A stretch of 64,000 nt of DNA, taken from positions 2,108,001 to 2,172,000 of the forward strand of contig JACGCM010000452.1 in assembly GCA_014058105.1 (NCBI GenBank). The letters are read 5' to 3'. The DNA comes from Kingdonia uniflora. Its lineage: Eukaryota > Streptophyta > Magnoliopsida > Ranunculales > Circaeasteraceae. Numbering within the stretch: the stretch's first letter is position 1; each line of letters begins with the position of its first letter. Shown here one piece after another: positions 41,532 to 52,780 of this stretch. The translations under genes and the position numbers were made by a program. Under the pieces are notes generated by a model that worked only from the letters and a program-made list of their open reading frames with translations, ran no database searches and was not told the DNA's origin.

Positions 41532-42467
41532 CCCTGAAACAAATGATATAAATAAATAATTTTGGTGATAAAGTAGTAAACATAAATGAGAAAAATGATA
41601 TAAAACTGAACTTCAGCAATCCCTAAAACAAATTATAGGAATTCAGAAATAAATGATATCAATAAACAATTCTGCTGATATAGTAGCAAATAATAAATGT
41701 TAAAAATAACACAAGAAAATGACAAATGATAAAGTAGCAGAAGACAAATGAATAAAAAGGCAAAGAAAAATGATTATGTACAAATTGTATCGTCTTGCAT
41801 AACATTTTTCTTAAGAAAAAAGGCTTCAACTCATGATGCGGATACACAGTGAGAGATGATGGATACAGAGTGTGATATGATATTTACTGCAACAGTTACT
41901 TCAACGGTCGAGGAGAAGGATAACAGCGGTCTTTGGCAATGAGAATAACCTATGACAACAATGATCTTTTCCTCCCCAATGACCTCTGTGTGAAGACTTT
42001 AGTGAATGCAAAATGATAGTTGGAAGACTTGGCACATAAAGGAGACGAGCAGTACATCAAGGAGAATATGCTTTGATTTTTGTAGAAGCTTTGTTGTTGA
42101 AGAATAATAATAATAATAATAATAATAAGAAGCTTTGATTTTTAAGGTTGGTAGTGTATTTAGGGGGGAATCTTCCCTCTTATTACTATCCTTATTACTA
42201 TAGCAGATTAGACTACTCAACAACTCCAGTGGGATAGTTTATCATTTTTTTCTGCATTATTTATCATTTTCTTTTCCCGAACTTTGTCATTCGTTTGAAA
42301 ATCTTTATAATTGTTTTGGTATAACTTTGTCATTTGTTGAGTAATCTTTCTGAGTTTGTAGGTTTATTATTGTAGTAGATTAGACTACCCATCAACATTT
42401 AATATTTGAGAATAGGGTGGCAACTAGGGGGTAGTAGGTGAGACCATTATCTATTTGTTAATTTTAG
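41532..42467. other. Right flank of the MULE block
   Basis: Probable promoter side of the transposase. Contains an (AAT)n microsatellite at about 42,101-42,128 and both orientations of the TTTGTCATTTGTT motif. Confidence 0.5.
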
Positions 42468-42555
42468 TATCGATTTTGGAAGCGGCTTGCCAAAATATCA
42501 ATTTTGTAAAGATGACAAAAACTAGTATTTATTCTCATAATTTCCGTTGTATAAA

Positions 42556-43123
42556 TATTGGCTTAGATGACAGTTCGAGTCGAGAGAAGGTTGCCGTGTA
42601 CTCGAAGGTAATGTTGGGGGTTTTAGGCAGAGTTTTTCTAACCCCTCCACAGTGTTTCCTCTTTTCTATTTATAGGAAATAGAAATGAGTGAGTCACTAT
42701 GTGAGGTCAGATTACATGTATATCCCTTGGGGTAGCTGTTCTGTATGAGAAGTCAGTTTTGATACTGTAGCTGTCTGGCGGCTTGTTTCCACAGTTCTGT
42801 CTGGTGAGTTGGCTGTCAGGTGTATCTGTCTTCGATCATGCATTGTTATGGTAGAAGTCATTCTGGAATTAATATTGACCGACTGTCTTTGGCTTTGACT
42901 TACTTTGATGACGCTTTCGAGTGCTCGAGTGTTCGATTAATCTCGGAAGGCTTCGTGGAATTCGATGTTGCCTTGCTGAGCTTCGAGGCTCTTGGTAGGC
43001 TTCAATGTAGCCTTCGAGTGTTCGACTAGTACTGGAAGGCTGTGAGTAGGCTACTACATAATAGATGAGGTTTTAACACTCTTAATGAACTTCATTGGAT
43101 ATTCAGATGTAACGCGTAGTAAC
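42556..43123. other. Unassigned, LTR-like
   Basis: Contains TATTTATAGGAAATAG near 42,668 and repeated TTCGAGTGTTCGA/CTTCGAGG motifs at 42,915-43,035. Possibly a decayed LTR; not assigned. Confidence 0.35.
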
Positions 43124-43131
43124 TCAATCAT

Positions 43132-44060
43132 TAGGGATGGCAATTTGCCCCGCCCCGCCCCGAACGGGGCAAATTTACTATGAACTAACTGGATATGGGG
43201 GCGGGTCTAGGATAAGCCTTTAAAAATCCGCTCCGATCCCTGGCGGATTTGAGAAAGGTCCAAAAAATTCCCCAACTCCGCCCCGCTACTAACACATTTA
43301 TAATTATACCCTTTTATATATATATAAGAATTAAAAAAATAAATACAACCTTAACTCAAGTCTCAACCTCTGTCTCACCCCAAACCAAACTTGACGATCA
43401 AATCAAAGTGAAGAGAAGCATCTCATTAATCGAAACACATTATCTCCCCCCCATTGGATCAAAACAATCTTTCCATCTCTATCGTCCATTTAACCCATCA
43501 ATGGAATCTTCCACATTTTTCCCTTAGATCATGAACCCCATTTATCAAAACTCTCATATCGATGCCTCTCGACTAATGATGTAACACCCTGAACCTTAAA
43601 CCTAGTATCAAACAACCCCACCATTAATGAAACTGGGAATACCCAGGGAGGCAAAAAGTTTGGTGGAGGCGACGCAGGTCTATTCGAATCTGGGTTATCT
43701 CTATGTTATTTCTTCTTCTTCTTCTTCTTTAGAGCAATTTTTTATGTTAGTTATGTAGATTATATGGTGTTTCGAGATTATTATTATTATTATAATTTAA
43801 TAGAATTGTTTAATGTAGTAGTCCTAGATTCTACTGGAAGACTACCTTGTTCATTGGGATTTAAAAAAAAACAATTTTTTTTTTGTTTTATTGGTTAAAT
43901 GGGGGCAGGTCTAGGATTAGATTTTGCAAGGTAGGGCGGATTCGGGGATCCCCGTTTAACATAAACGGGTATCGGGGTGGGGATGGGGAGGTTAAAACCT
44001 AGGCGGGGATGAGGATGATATTAGCTCCCCCCCCCCAAATCTGCCCCATTGCTATCCCTA
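43132..44060. mobile_element. hAT-like non-autonomous element, GC-rich ends
   Basis: Ends TAGGGATGGCAAT and (reversed) TAGGGATAGCAAT, flanked by similar 8-bp repeats TCAATCAT (43124-43131) and TTAATCAG (44061-44068), six of eight matching. Subterminal GGGGCGGG/CCCCGCCC-rich sequence at both ends is typical of a common plant hAT MITE type. No transposase inside. Confidence 0.75.
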
Positions 44061-44136
44061 TTAATCAGACAAAACACGATTGCAACAAGCAAATAGTGTA
44101 ATGTGTAAACTATTCATAGAGTTTTTGATTTATTAA

Positions 44137-44760
44137 GGGCAAATTAGCTTTTAGACCCTACGTAAAACATAATGACCACAAATTGGTCTAACCCCCATTG
44201 ATTGTCTTTTTTAGCTTTTGGACTCTAAAAAGTTAAAATAATATAAACTTCCGTGAATACCCTCTGCTAACAATTCAAAACCATTCTTTCCCAATAAAAA
44301 AAACACTTAAACCTAAACTACTATTCTCAAAACTACTCAGCCCAACCCAAAATTACTTATCCCAATCCAAAATTACTTATTCTTAACCAAAATTACTTAT
44401 CCCTAATTGGAAATCACTTATCTCCAAGCCAAAATCAACTATCACTAATCTCTCTATCCTAAAAAACTTTGTTTCTCACTTTAGAATTACACGTAACAAT
44501 AGTTTTTAGTTCATAACTACAAACTGCTTTCATAATAATTTCTTTGTCTCCTCCTTATCAATAATAAACCCCACCTTTCTAGTGGTATTCGGATGTGCAT
44601 GAATGGTTTTGAAAGTGTTGGGGGAAGACGAAGCATAAAGGGTAAATTAGGTGTTACCCTTAGAATTTGTGAATTTTAAGAACTAAAAGCTAAAAAAAAC
44701 AATCAAGGGGGGTTAGACCAATTCGTGGTCATTATATAAGGTCTAAAAGCTAATTTGCCT
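44137..44760. mobile_element. Mutator-like MITE with perfect 9-bp target duplication
   Basis: Long inverted ends of about 85 bp share GGCAAATTAGCTTTTAGACC, AATTGGTCTAACCCCC and TTTTTTAGCTTTT. Flanked by the 9-bp direct repeat ATTTATTAA (44128-44136 and 44761-44769), the Mutator target size. 624 bp, no coding sequence. Confidence 0.9.
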
Positions 44761-45099
44761 ATTTATTAAAAACTATTTAACTCAATCGGATGATTTATTT
44801 GATCAAGAAAATCCACAATATATAAGACTATGATTACAACAAATTAACTAAAAAGAATGAGAGTTTCCTATTCTACATGAAACTAACTAAAATAAAAGTT
44901 ACGACTACTTTAAAATATTCTAGCTTGTGGACAATGGCTTATGAGCTCTTTCTTGTAGTTGCTATTCTTGACTTGGAGTCCTCTTTCGGTGATACTTGTT
45001 CAATACTCCCCTTCAAATTGGGCTTGGGTGAACATGAAAGACCCAGGTTGGCCCGAAGCACTTGAAACTAACGTTTAGATAGCTATTATGTATAGATGT

Positions 45100-45440
45100 C
45101 TTCTACCTGTTTGTTCGAGGGGATAAATTGTATATCCAACGATCTGAGTGCAACCTTTTCACGCAAAAAATGGTACTCAATCTTTATGTGTTTTGTACGA
45201 CCATGGAATATATGATTGACTGTGAGATGAAGTGCAGAGACATTGTTTGGATACAAGGTCGGAGGTTTGTGAAGGTATAATCCAATATCTCAAAGCAAAA
45301 AATAAAACCATTTGATCTTTATAGTTGTGGATGCTATAGCTCTATACTTACTTCAGTACTTGATCTCGTGACAGTAAGTTACTTTTTTGCACTCCAAGAA
45401 ATGCAATTTCGACCTAAATAAGTAAATAACCCAGTTGTAG
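45100..45440 (-). pseudogene. Ty1/copia RNase H remnant
   Basis: On the minus strand it reads ALHLTVNHIFHGRTKHIKIE then YHFLREKVALRSLDIQFIPS, the end of copia-type RNase H (the HxRTKHI...HFxRE pattern). Flanking pieces suggest more copia sequence on both sides. Confidence 0.7.
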
Positions 45441-48151
45441 TGGGGCGGTCAATGGATTGGGTATAATCCAAAATCCGATTCTTTTTTAGGATATGGATGC
45501 CATTTTTTCCAATCCGAATCCGATTTGAATAAGGATCATTCAAAATAATTTTGGATTGGATTCGGATAGTGCCTAGTCCAATCCGATAAATATCTTATCC
45601 GAAGTTATATACCAATATGTTAATATTTTTTCTATGTTAATGTTTTACAACTTGGATTTAGGTGTCGAGTTTAAATTTGAGTTGTATCTGAGGTAGGACT
45701 ATATTTTGGACGTTTTTGGCCCTTTGGGGTGTCTTCAAGTTTTAAAAAACTTCTACTCTAAGAAGGATAAAGTTTGGAAACTCCAAATTCATGTAGGAAA
45801 GGGTTTTAGGTTTGCTTTGGCTATAAAAGGGACATACGAGGTTTGTATAAACCTAATTTAAAATCTAGTAGAGATGTAGCCTCTGTGGAAGACTTTGTAA
45901 GAAGTTTGTCTTAACAAATTAGAAGAAGGTGGAGGGTTTCTCTTGGGGATTTGATGGTGAGAAAGGTAGGACATTTTGTTTGCCAAGTTCAGAAATCAAG
46001 GAAGAGAGAAGATTGAAGGGTTTCAAGAAGAAGGTATGCAACATGATCTTTGTTGAGGTAATATTCAGGTTTTTGATGGATCTCTTACGTTTTTTTTATC
46101 TCTTGCAAATCTATGTGAGGATTATTGTGAGATTAGGGATTTCCATGTTTGTTCTAATCCCTTAAAGGCTTATAATTGAACTAGGGTACATAATGGATTT
46201 CTTGCTTGGTGGTGGGGAATAGCCTTAGGGTGAACCTGTGGCATATCTTGTGCTATGTGTGCATAAATTATTGTAAATGTCAATTATTGAAGTCCACCTA
46301 CTATACTCCTTAAGAAACTTGTATTTGAAAATGGTTTGTCGCTATAATGGCTTATTTTCCGGTGAGTAAAGGTGACATACATTTGTGATTAGATAATAAT
46401 AAAAAAAAGTTAATAGTAATTAACAACACAAGAAACTTAGCATGAAAACCTGATAACTGAGAAAACCATGACCTCTATGAGGGTTTCATACAATATTTTC
46501 ACTATGTTATTTTAACTGTTACAATGAGCAGTGTTTTCGATTAAAGAGTGCTGCCTGCGCTTTTCAGTGGTTCATACTTGTATTTATAGTCATATACAAG
46601 CAATTATAAATTCATAAATAAATCTCTTGAAATATCGGTAGTGGGCTTTAGTAGCCGAACCTTGTTATGTTAGTCTTTTGAGTTATCGACTATGCTCATT
46701 CATGGTATCAAATTATACCTTCGAAATAGTATAAACAACTTTGTCAAAGACAGGAAATGCGTTACTGCAATTGCCCCATTCTCGAGTCAAGCACTTGCAG
46801 TTGATTCGAGAAGCAAATTCTAGGATCTTCTGTTTGATTGGCCAACTTTCTCACAAATGTGCAAATTAGGTTATATCTCTGGATTTTTGCTCTATATTCT
46901 TGAAATTCGGTAGAATAAGTTGACTTGGTATTTGCACTAATCACAATATTTGATTTGTATCCCCTTTTTGCCTTATAAATATAGGGTATTTTTATTCCTT
47001 TTTGCTGATCCTGCAACATTTACAGAGTTGCACAATGGTGAGGACTAGAAACCTGCGTAGTCATCATGTAGATGAAGGCAGATTGGCTATTAAGATAGTT
47101 GAACTTCGAGAATGGTATTTCATGAATTTTTCTTTTCATGCCAATCAAAGATAGAGAAGGACATCGAAGATCGTTGGTTCTAGTATGACATCTTTCGTAC
47201 CATCATTGTTGACGCTGGAGGGCGTCAAGCTGCTGTGAAGGAAATTTCTTTGGATAAAATTGTGGAGGAAGATGAAAAATCTGATGGTAAAGAACTGTTC
47301 CCATGTGATGAGCCAAACCATGAAGGTTGCTTTAAGTGTGACTATATATAATTGACGAGCTATCGACCTTTGTCTTTTCTAGAGTTCGGCATTTTAATGG
47401 AATAAAACATCGTTTCTCTTTCTCGAGTAGATATTAAGACATAGCTATTATGTAATGCGTGTTCACTTATTATTGTTGCGGATGTCGACTCTATGAAATG
47501 CAAAATTTCTTGCGAAACGTCTTTTCAATTTTTGAATTTTGAATTACTACTGAAATGTTATCTTTAATTATAGATCTATTTAGGGGAAGTTTTTGGTATT
47601 CTAAAAATGTTATGGTGAGGTATATCTCTTTATATGGCGCACTGTATCATAAGAGGATAATGTCCATGGTCTTCTATTATGCTTTAGATTTTTATGTGTG
47701 GACATTAATAAAAAGGGTAGTGAGTGTATTGAACTGTATTTAAATAATCTTGAGGGATATTGTGAAAGTTTGTTAGTTTGTAAGAGAAAACGGATTGCAT
47801 AATTCTAGAATAAGAAATTAAAAAGTTTCTGGTAAATGTTGTAATGAATTTGTTAGTCTTAATTAGGAAGATTTGTAATGAATTTGTTGTAATCAGAAAA
47901 GGGGCATTTTAAGGTTTTGGCAATGTGCTTGAATGTTTCTGGTGATTTATAAAAGTTTGTGAATGTGGGCTTGACAAAGATAGTCATTTTGAAGTTATTT
48001 GATGATTTGGTATGCTGATTTATGTGAGAATTATGGGCATAGGTGGTTGTTTGGATGGTTAGGCCTTTTAGTTCCTTATAACGAACCTTGTTTCTACTTT
48101 TAAAAGTTTGTGTTAACTGTCTTTGTGTTGTTGTAGAATTTGACGGTGTAC
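45441..48151. other. Long unassigned stretch
   Basis: AT-rich. 45,440-45,600 has repeated AATCCGAATCCGAT-type sequence, perhaps a MITE. 45,640-46,170 looks LTR-like, with TATAAAAGGG at about 45,823. Small open frames (for example at 47,040-47,350) match nothing I know. Confidence 0.4.
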
Positions 48152-48525
48152 GAGCATCCACAACAGCCTCCCTAAACTTATTTTAGGGAGGCAAAAAGTA
48201 ATAAAATGGCTTTTATAGACTCCCTATGAGGCTTCCTATCCCTATTTTTTCTTTTCTCTCTCCTCAAGTATGGGGAGTCTAGAAAAATATTTGGTTAGCC
48301 ACGTAGGGCCCTTATATTACGTGTAAAGTTACTTTAGATGTGGAAATTAAAAAAAGGCTACTTTTTGCCTCTTATTTTTAAACATAACTAATTTGAAGTG
48401 GTTTAAGTAGCTAATTTTGTGATGTGGCTCCTTTTTGTAGGGAGTCTGCTACATCCACAACATCAAAGTTGGGTTGAAACTCCTCAAAAGTACTCCCTAT
48501 TATAGAGAGGCTGTTGTGGATGCTC
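48152..48525. mobile_element. MITE with GAGCATCCACAACAG terminal repeats
   Basis: The left end GAGCATCCACAACAGCCTC and right end (reversed) GAGCATCCACAACAGCCTC are identical for 19 bp, and both then carry a GGGAG motif. 374 bp, no coding sequence. The target duplication is unclear (TA on both sides is possible), so the superfamily is not assigned. Confidence 0.8.
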
Positions 48526-49070
48526 TAATGGCCTGAATGTTCGCCAAAAATCTTGTGCTAGAATTTGGAGGGGTTCTTTTGGCGGGAAATGTGTCTATCA
48601 ATCTTGCCCAAAAAGCTTAAAAGTTTTAGCTTATGTGGAGGTTACCACTTAGAATAGAGAGATAGAAAATCAAACTTAAACTTGAGGGTCATAAGAATAT
48701 ATGGTTGTCAGGTGCATAGACCTCGATAGGCTATAAAATAATGTAGGGATTTGCCGAAGTCAAACTATTTAAACTGCTAAACTTATGATAACCATAATCA
48801 TGAGTGTTCTTGATTCTAGGAATTGATTTTTTTTTCCAAAATTTATATCGAGAATTAAAAATAACATTTATAAACTTCAAGTGTATAAAAATGGAAAATC
48901 GACATCCTGATAAAGGCCTAGATGGGTAGATTTTTTGTATTTTCGAGATTGTGCCTTTAGGGGAAGATGTGACTATATGCGTTTAGGGTCTTGTCATTGC
49001 TAGTGAAAAAGTGAATAGTGATTACTGTTCATAATGACCACTTTAAGTGCCGACATCTATTTTTATTATA
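48526..49070. other. Unassigned stretch before the viral copy
   Basis: AT-rich; nothing recognisable. Confidence 0.4.
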
Positions 49071-49156
49071 AAGACACGTCTCAAGGAAGACACGTCTCAA
49101 AGAAGACATGTCTCAAATACAACACTTTTTACGTACTATGAATTTGTTATAAAAGG
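49071..49156 (+). promoter_or_regulatory. Probable promoter of the endogenous pararetrovirus (16-bp repeats and TATA box)
   Basis: Three direct 16-bp repeats, each AAGACAyGTCTCAA plus two bases (49071, 49087, 49103), lie about 30 bp upstream of a TATA box, TTATAAAAGG (49,147-49,156). Placement ahead of the viral genes fits a caulimovirid transcript promoter. Confidence 0.5.
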
Positions 49157-49795
49157 AGACATATGGAGCCTTTGGTGGATCAGCCCCCTTTAAACAAAAA
49201 CCATTGCCTTTGAAACCCATGCTCAAAGCTCTGAATATTCAGAAGTTCTTAACAAAAGTTCTATAAGTTCTCAGGTTACTATATGATATTGCTTGCTTTG
49301 ATATTATTATCAATTTTGTGTTAAGCTATTATTTATTATTTCTATATTATCAGAATATTATTTTTATCATAAAGGCAAATAGGAACCCAGAGTCGACATG
49401 ACTTAGTGCTTAATTGCATATCTCATCAAGATGAAAGACGTCAAACCCCACGTCTAGAGTTCACTGATGCGAGACTTAGTGAGGTCAATAAACCTCATAT
49501 TAACAAGAACCCATGTATTCATGACATGCACACATACCCATGAGGATATCTAATTATGTACAATAAAGAGGCAGATAGTCTTCTACTTATTCTCAAGTGC
49601 TTGAAAGCATATAGGATTCCATAGAATCCAGGAATACCAGAGATGGAACTAGAGACTGAATCTAGTATTTCTAATAACAACAATATAAATCCAGAAATAT
49701 AATTATATAATGTTCATGAACAAGAGGGAAATTTCTCCACTGATTTAATTATCAAAAAATAAAATTTTAATGAAATTATAAAGAAAAAGTTTTCT

Positions 49796-50239
49796 TTGAA
49801 TAAAAACAAGATATTTATGGTTCCCAATAATATCTCTAAGATTGCAGAAATATCTATTAAAAGGAAAATTTTGACTTACTTTGGTATTAGCGATAAGAAA
49901 TTTATCCTTGATATAAAAGATACATCAGGACGTATAAATCTACCTCTTATTACAAGGGAAGACTTAAAACTAAGAATAAACGTCATCCCAAAAGATGACA
50001 GAAGTAAAATAGGTTATATACATCTAGGAGGAATCCAGATTATGTTAAAATCTCACTTCCGAGAAGGAGTTAATACATCTATCAAAGTAACAATACTTGA
50101 TAATCGTATTAATAACCGCAAGGATACGTTATTAGGAATCGTTCAAGAGAACCTAAGTTATAAAAAATTAGTCTCTTCAGTATACCCAAAGTATGCAATA
50201 AGTCTACATGACAAAGATCTAAACAAAACTTTGAGTTAA
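49796..50239 (+). pseudogene. Caulimovirid movement-protein-like frame (copy A)
   Basis: 147 residues containing KIGYIHLGGIQIMLKSHF and VTILDNRI, the pattern of the 30K-type movement proteins of caulimovirids, which form plasmodesmal tubules. It ends in a stop after KTLS. Related sequence continues in another frame to about 50,516, so the gene is broken by a frameshift. Confidence 0.75.
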
Positions 50240-50987
50240 CTCATCATTTTGAAAGATCTGAACTTGTCAAACCAGGAAATAGTCCTTTCAGCATCACATA
50301 TATTATAGGATATGTTTTAACTAACTCTCATTACAATGAGTTATTCAAGGAAAAAGAAATGATTGAGATAGATGGTATCTTCTTAGAAATAGGAAAAATT
50401 CACCAACTTCAGATAGAGGAATTAGATGAACTTCCCAAAAACTGGAGCCTAAACATAAGAGAAAAAACCCTTCTGGGTTATCAAAGACCAAAGATACTTC
50501 CCGTACAAAATGGATAAATGGAAGTAGGAAACTCTTCCAGATTCCAAATCAGGGAAGAAATTTTAGAAGAAGAAAAAGAATCTTTTAACCAATCTATTTC
50601 AGAAATTAGAAGGCTGACTATGAAAATAGATACACTTCAGAGATCCTTTTTAAATTAATGTATCCTATTAAAAATGGAGAAAATAAGATTGAGTATTTAC
50701 AAAGATGTTTTGTCCATCTTTTACCTGAAATTATGGAACTCGTGACAAGTGTCAAGGAACTTCAAAATGATATAAAAGACATAATGGTGAAACTTCAGTA
50801 GACCCCTCCAAATAGGATCATAAGAGAAATAAAGGAATTATCCTTCAAAGTAGAAAACTTAAGTGTAATACAATTAAACAAAATCACTGAGGAAATAAAC
50901 CAAAGTAATATCTTAGAAACCTGATCGAACCTATAAATAGTTATAGCGACATTCCAAAGAAATTGAAACCACCACCAACAATACAAA

Positions 50988-52450
50988 ATGTCAACAAGTA
51001 TATTTAGGAAAAAGTTAAAAGACAGGTTTGAAAATCCTGAAGAAATAAATCTAGACACCATCAGCAAACTCTTATCTATGGACAATAAAGAATTAAAAGA
51101 AATAATCCACATGGCCAATAACAGATACGAGGATGAAGAATCTGTAAGATCATAAGAAGACTCAGAAGCAGATGAAGAAACTATCTGGAAAAAGATTAAA
51201 ATGAACTTAAAACCTACAAGAGAAGAAGGCCAAGGTTTTAACTCAAACACTATATGTTAAGCCTATCCTAACATAAACGCTAAAATTGAAGAACATTAGA
51301 AAAGAAGAAGGTCTGAACTCAGACCAAAGGAAGATGGTTAGTTTGAAAGAACCAGAACTATCCCAATCAGACCTAATACCACTACGGATAGAATGCCTGA
51401 CTTCCACTACAGGAATATCCCTACAGAATATCAACTAAACCAAAGAGTTGGCATTCCAGGAGCATCTGTCTTGGATATAGATTGTATCCAAGAAAGAGAA
51501 AAATTAATAACATAATGATACGCTAAAATCGGGTTTATCATCCAAACTACTTCAGAAATAACAACAAACCTACAAGCAGTAAAAATGTTAATTTACCACA
51601 TTCTTAGTGAAAATGTAAGAAAGTGGTTTAACAAACTTACAGAAGAAGAACACAATAAATTGGGTCAAGGATGTAAAACTGGACTCGAATATTTAAATAA
51701 AGTCACGGATGCCATTTACTGAGAAATGGTTGGTGATGACAAAAAACAATATAAAATCTAGATATCCCAATTAGAAGAAATCCAAGCTACATGTCACTTG
51801 GATAACCTCACCATTTGTGATATGTGTTATTTTGACACATACACATGTGAATTCGAATGATTTTACCATAAACTTAATAAATCAGTTCAGGAATATTATT
51901 GAACTTTATTCTATAATAATCTTCCAGGAAATATCGCACGAGTATTCAGAGAAGAATTTTCCAAACAAGATTTTATCCCTGATACTCTTGGGGGGCGAAT
52001 AAAATTTGCAAAAATAGTATATACTAGTTTGTCAATAATAGACAGTCGCCAAACAAATTAAAGGTAAGGACAACATCTGTTGTGACAAAACAAATGCCGA
52101 TATACTAGGAAAATATGGATGCACAATAACATCCCATAAAATGAAAAAAAAATCTTTAAAAGAGAGTTTACACATAAAAAATATTGATTCAAAAAATATA
52201 AAGGAAAAAAGTTTTTTATAAACAAAGAAAACCCCCATTTTTAGAAAAATTCTTTAAAAAAAAAAACTTCATAAAAAAGAATGACAACTTTTGTCTTCAG
52301 GAAAAGAAAAATTGCAAATGTTGGATATGCAACGATGAAGGGCATTATGCAAACGAATTCCCTAATAGAGCAGAAAAGGATTTTAAGCATAAAGTAAAAA
52401 TCCTATGCAATAAGGTTAGAACCTATAGAGGAAGAAGTTTAAAAAAATGA
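50988..52450 (+). pseudogene. Caulimovirid coat-protein region (copy A)
   Basis: Acidic N-terminal part (LDTISKLLSMDNKEL), then a core (LGQGCKTGLEYLNKVTDA near 51,660-51,715) and a C-terminal knuckle (CWICNDEGHYANE near 52,320-52,358) in which the last Cys is Phe. Several stops (for example near 51,152) and frame changes. Confidence 0.75.
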
Positions 52451-52516
52451 GAGTATTTATCTCCTTGAAACAGAGACTGAAGAAGACAGTTCTGGCACAA
52501 AAATTGATAATAAAAA

Positions 52517-52780
52517 ATGAACAAATTAGGCATACTAACAGATGTTGAGGATAACCCAAACTTCAATACCTTAAATAGTATCATAAACCCTAACAACACA
52601 TATATAAAAATTTGCTGCAAATTTAAGGGTTATAAACATTACTATCTACATGCATACATAGATACATGAGCAAGTATATGTATTGCAAATAAATATGTCC
52701 TACCCCTAAAATTATGGGAAAAGGTAAGGGTACCCTTAGAAATTAAAATTGCAGACAATACTTTGATATATCTAGACGTT
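52517..52780 (+). pseudogene. Start of caulimovirid polymerase with protease (copy A), cut off
   Basis: Reads MNKLGILTD, then YLHAYIDT followed by a stop where the catalytic DTG Gly is expected, then ASICIANKYVL. The homologous minus-strand segment is at 55,575-55,310. Sequence matching ends at about 52,780. Confidence 0.75.

Larger units (their letters stand above)
26931..42555. mobile_element. Putative 15.6-kb Mutator-like (MULE) block with Ulp1-protease gene and transposase
   Basis: A plus-strand gene with a C48/Ulp1 protease domain and a minus-strand MURA-type transposase converge on a central inverted satellite. Ulp1-bearing MULEs are well known in plants. About 90 bp at the left (26,931-27,018) reappears inverted at the right (42,468-42,555), sharing GGAAATTATG, ATAAATACTAGTTTTTG and CCAAAATCGATA. 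These could be terminal repeats or two copies of another element; no target duplication was found, so the true ends are uncertain. The motif TTTGTCATTTGTT recurs throughout. Confidence 0.55.
49157..52780 (+). pseudogene. Endogenous caulimovirid (pararetrovirus) copy A, truncated
   Basis: Gene order from left to right: leader, movement-protein-like frame (49,796-50,239, then a frame change), two or three short frames (about 50,518-50,930), coat-protein region (from 50,988, stop near 51,152) ending in a zinc knuckle (52,310-52,375), and the start of the polymerase with a protease site (52,600-52,700). This order, with short separate frames between movement and coat proteins, is like the caulimovirus/soymovirus plan. 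Frame breaks are spread throughout. The copy stops near 52,780, inside the protease region, where an inverted second copy begins. Confidence 0.85.

Noticed and set aside
45929..46165. 78-residue open frame
   Set aside because: No homology recognised, and the surrounding DNA looks like LTR leader sequence; left unassigned.
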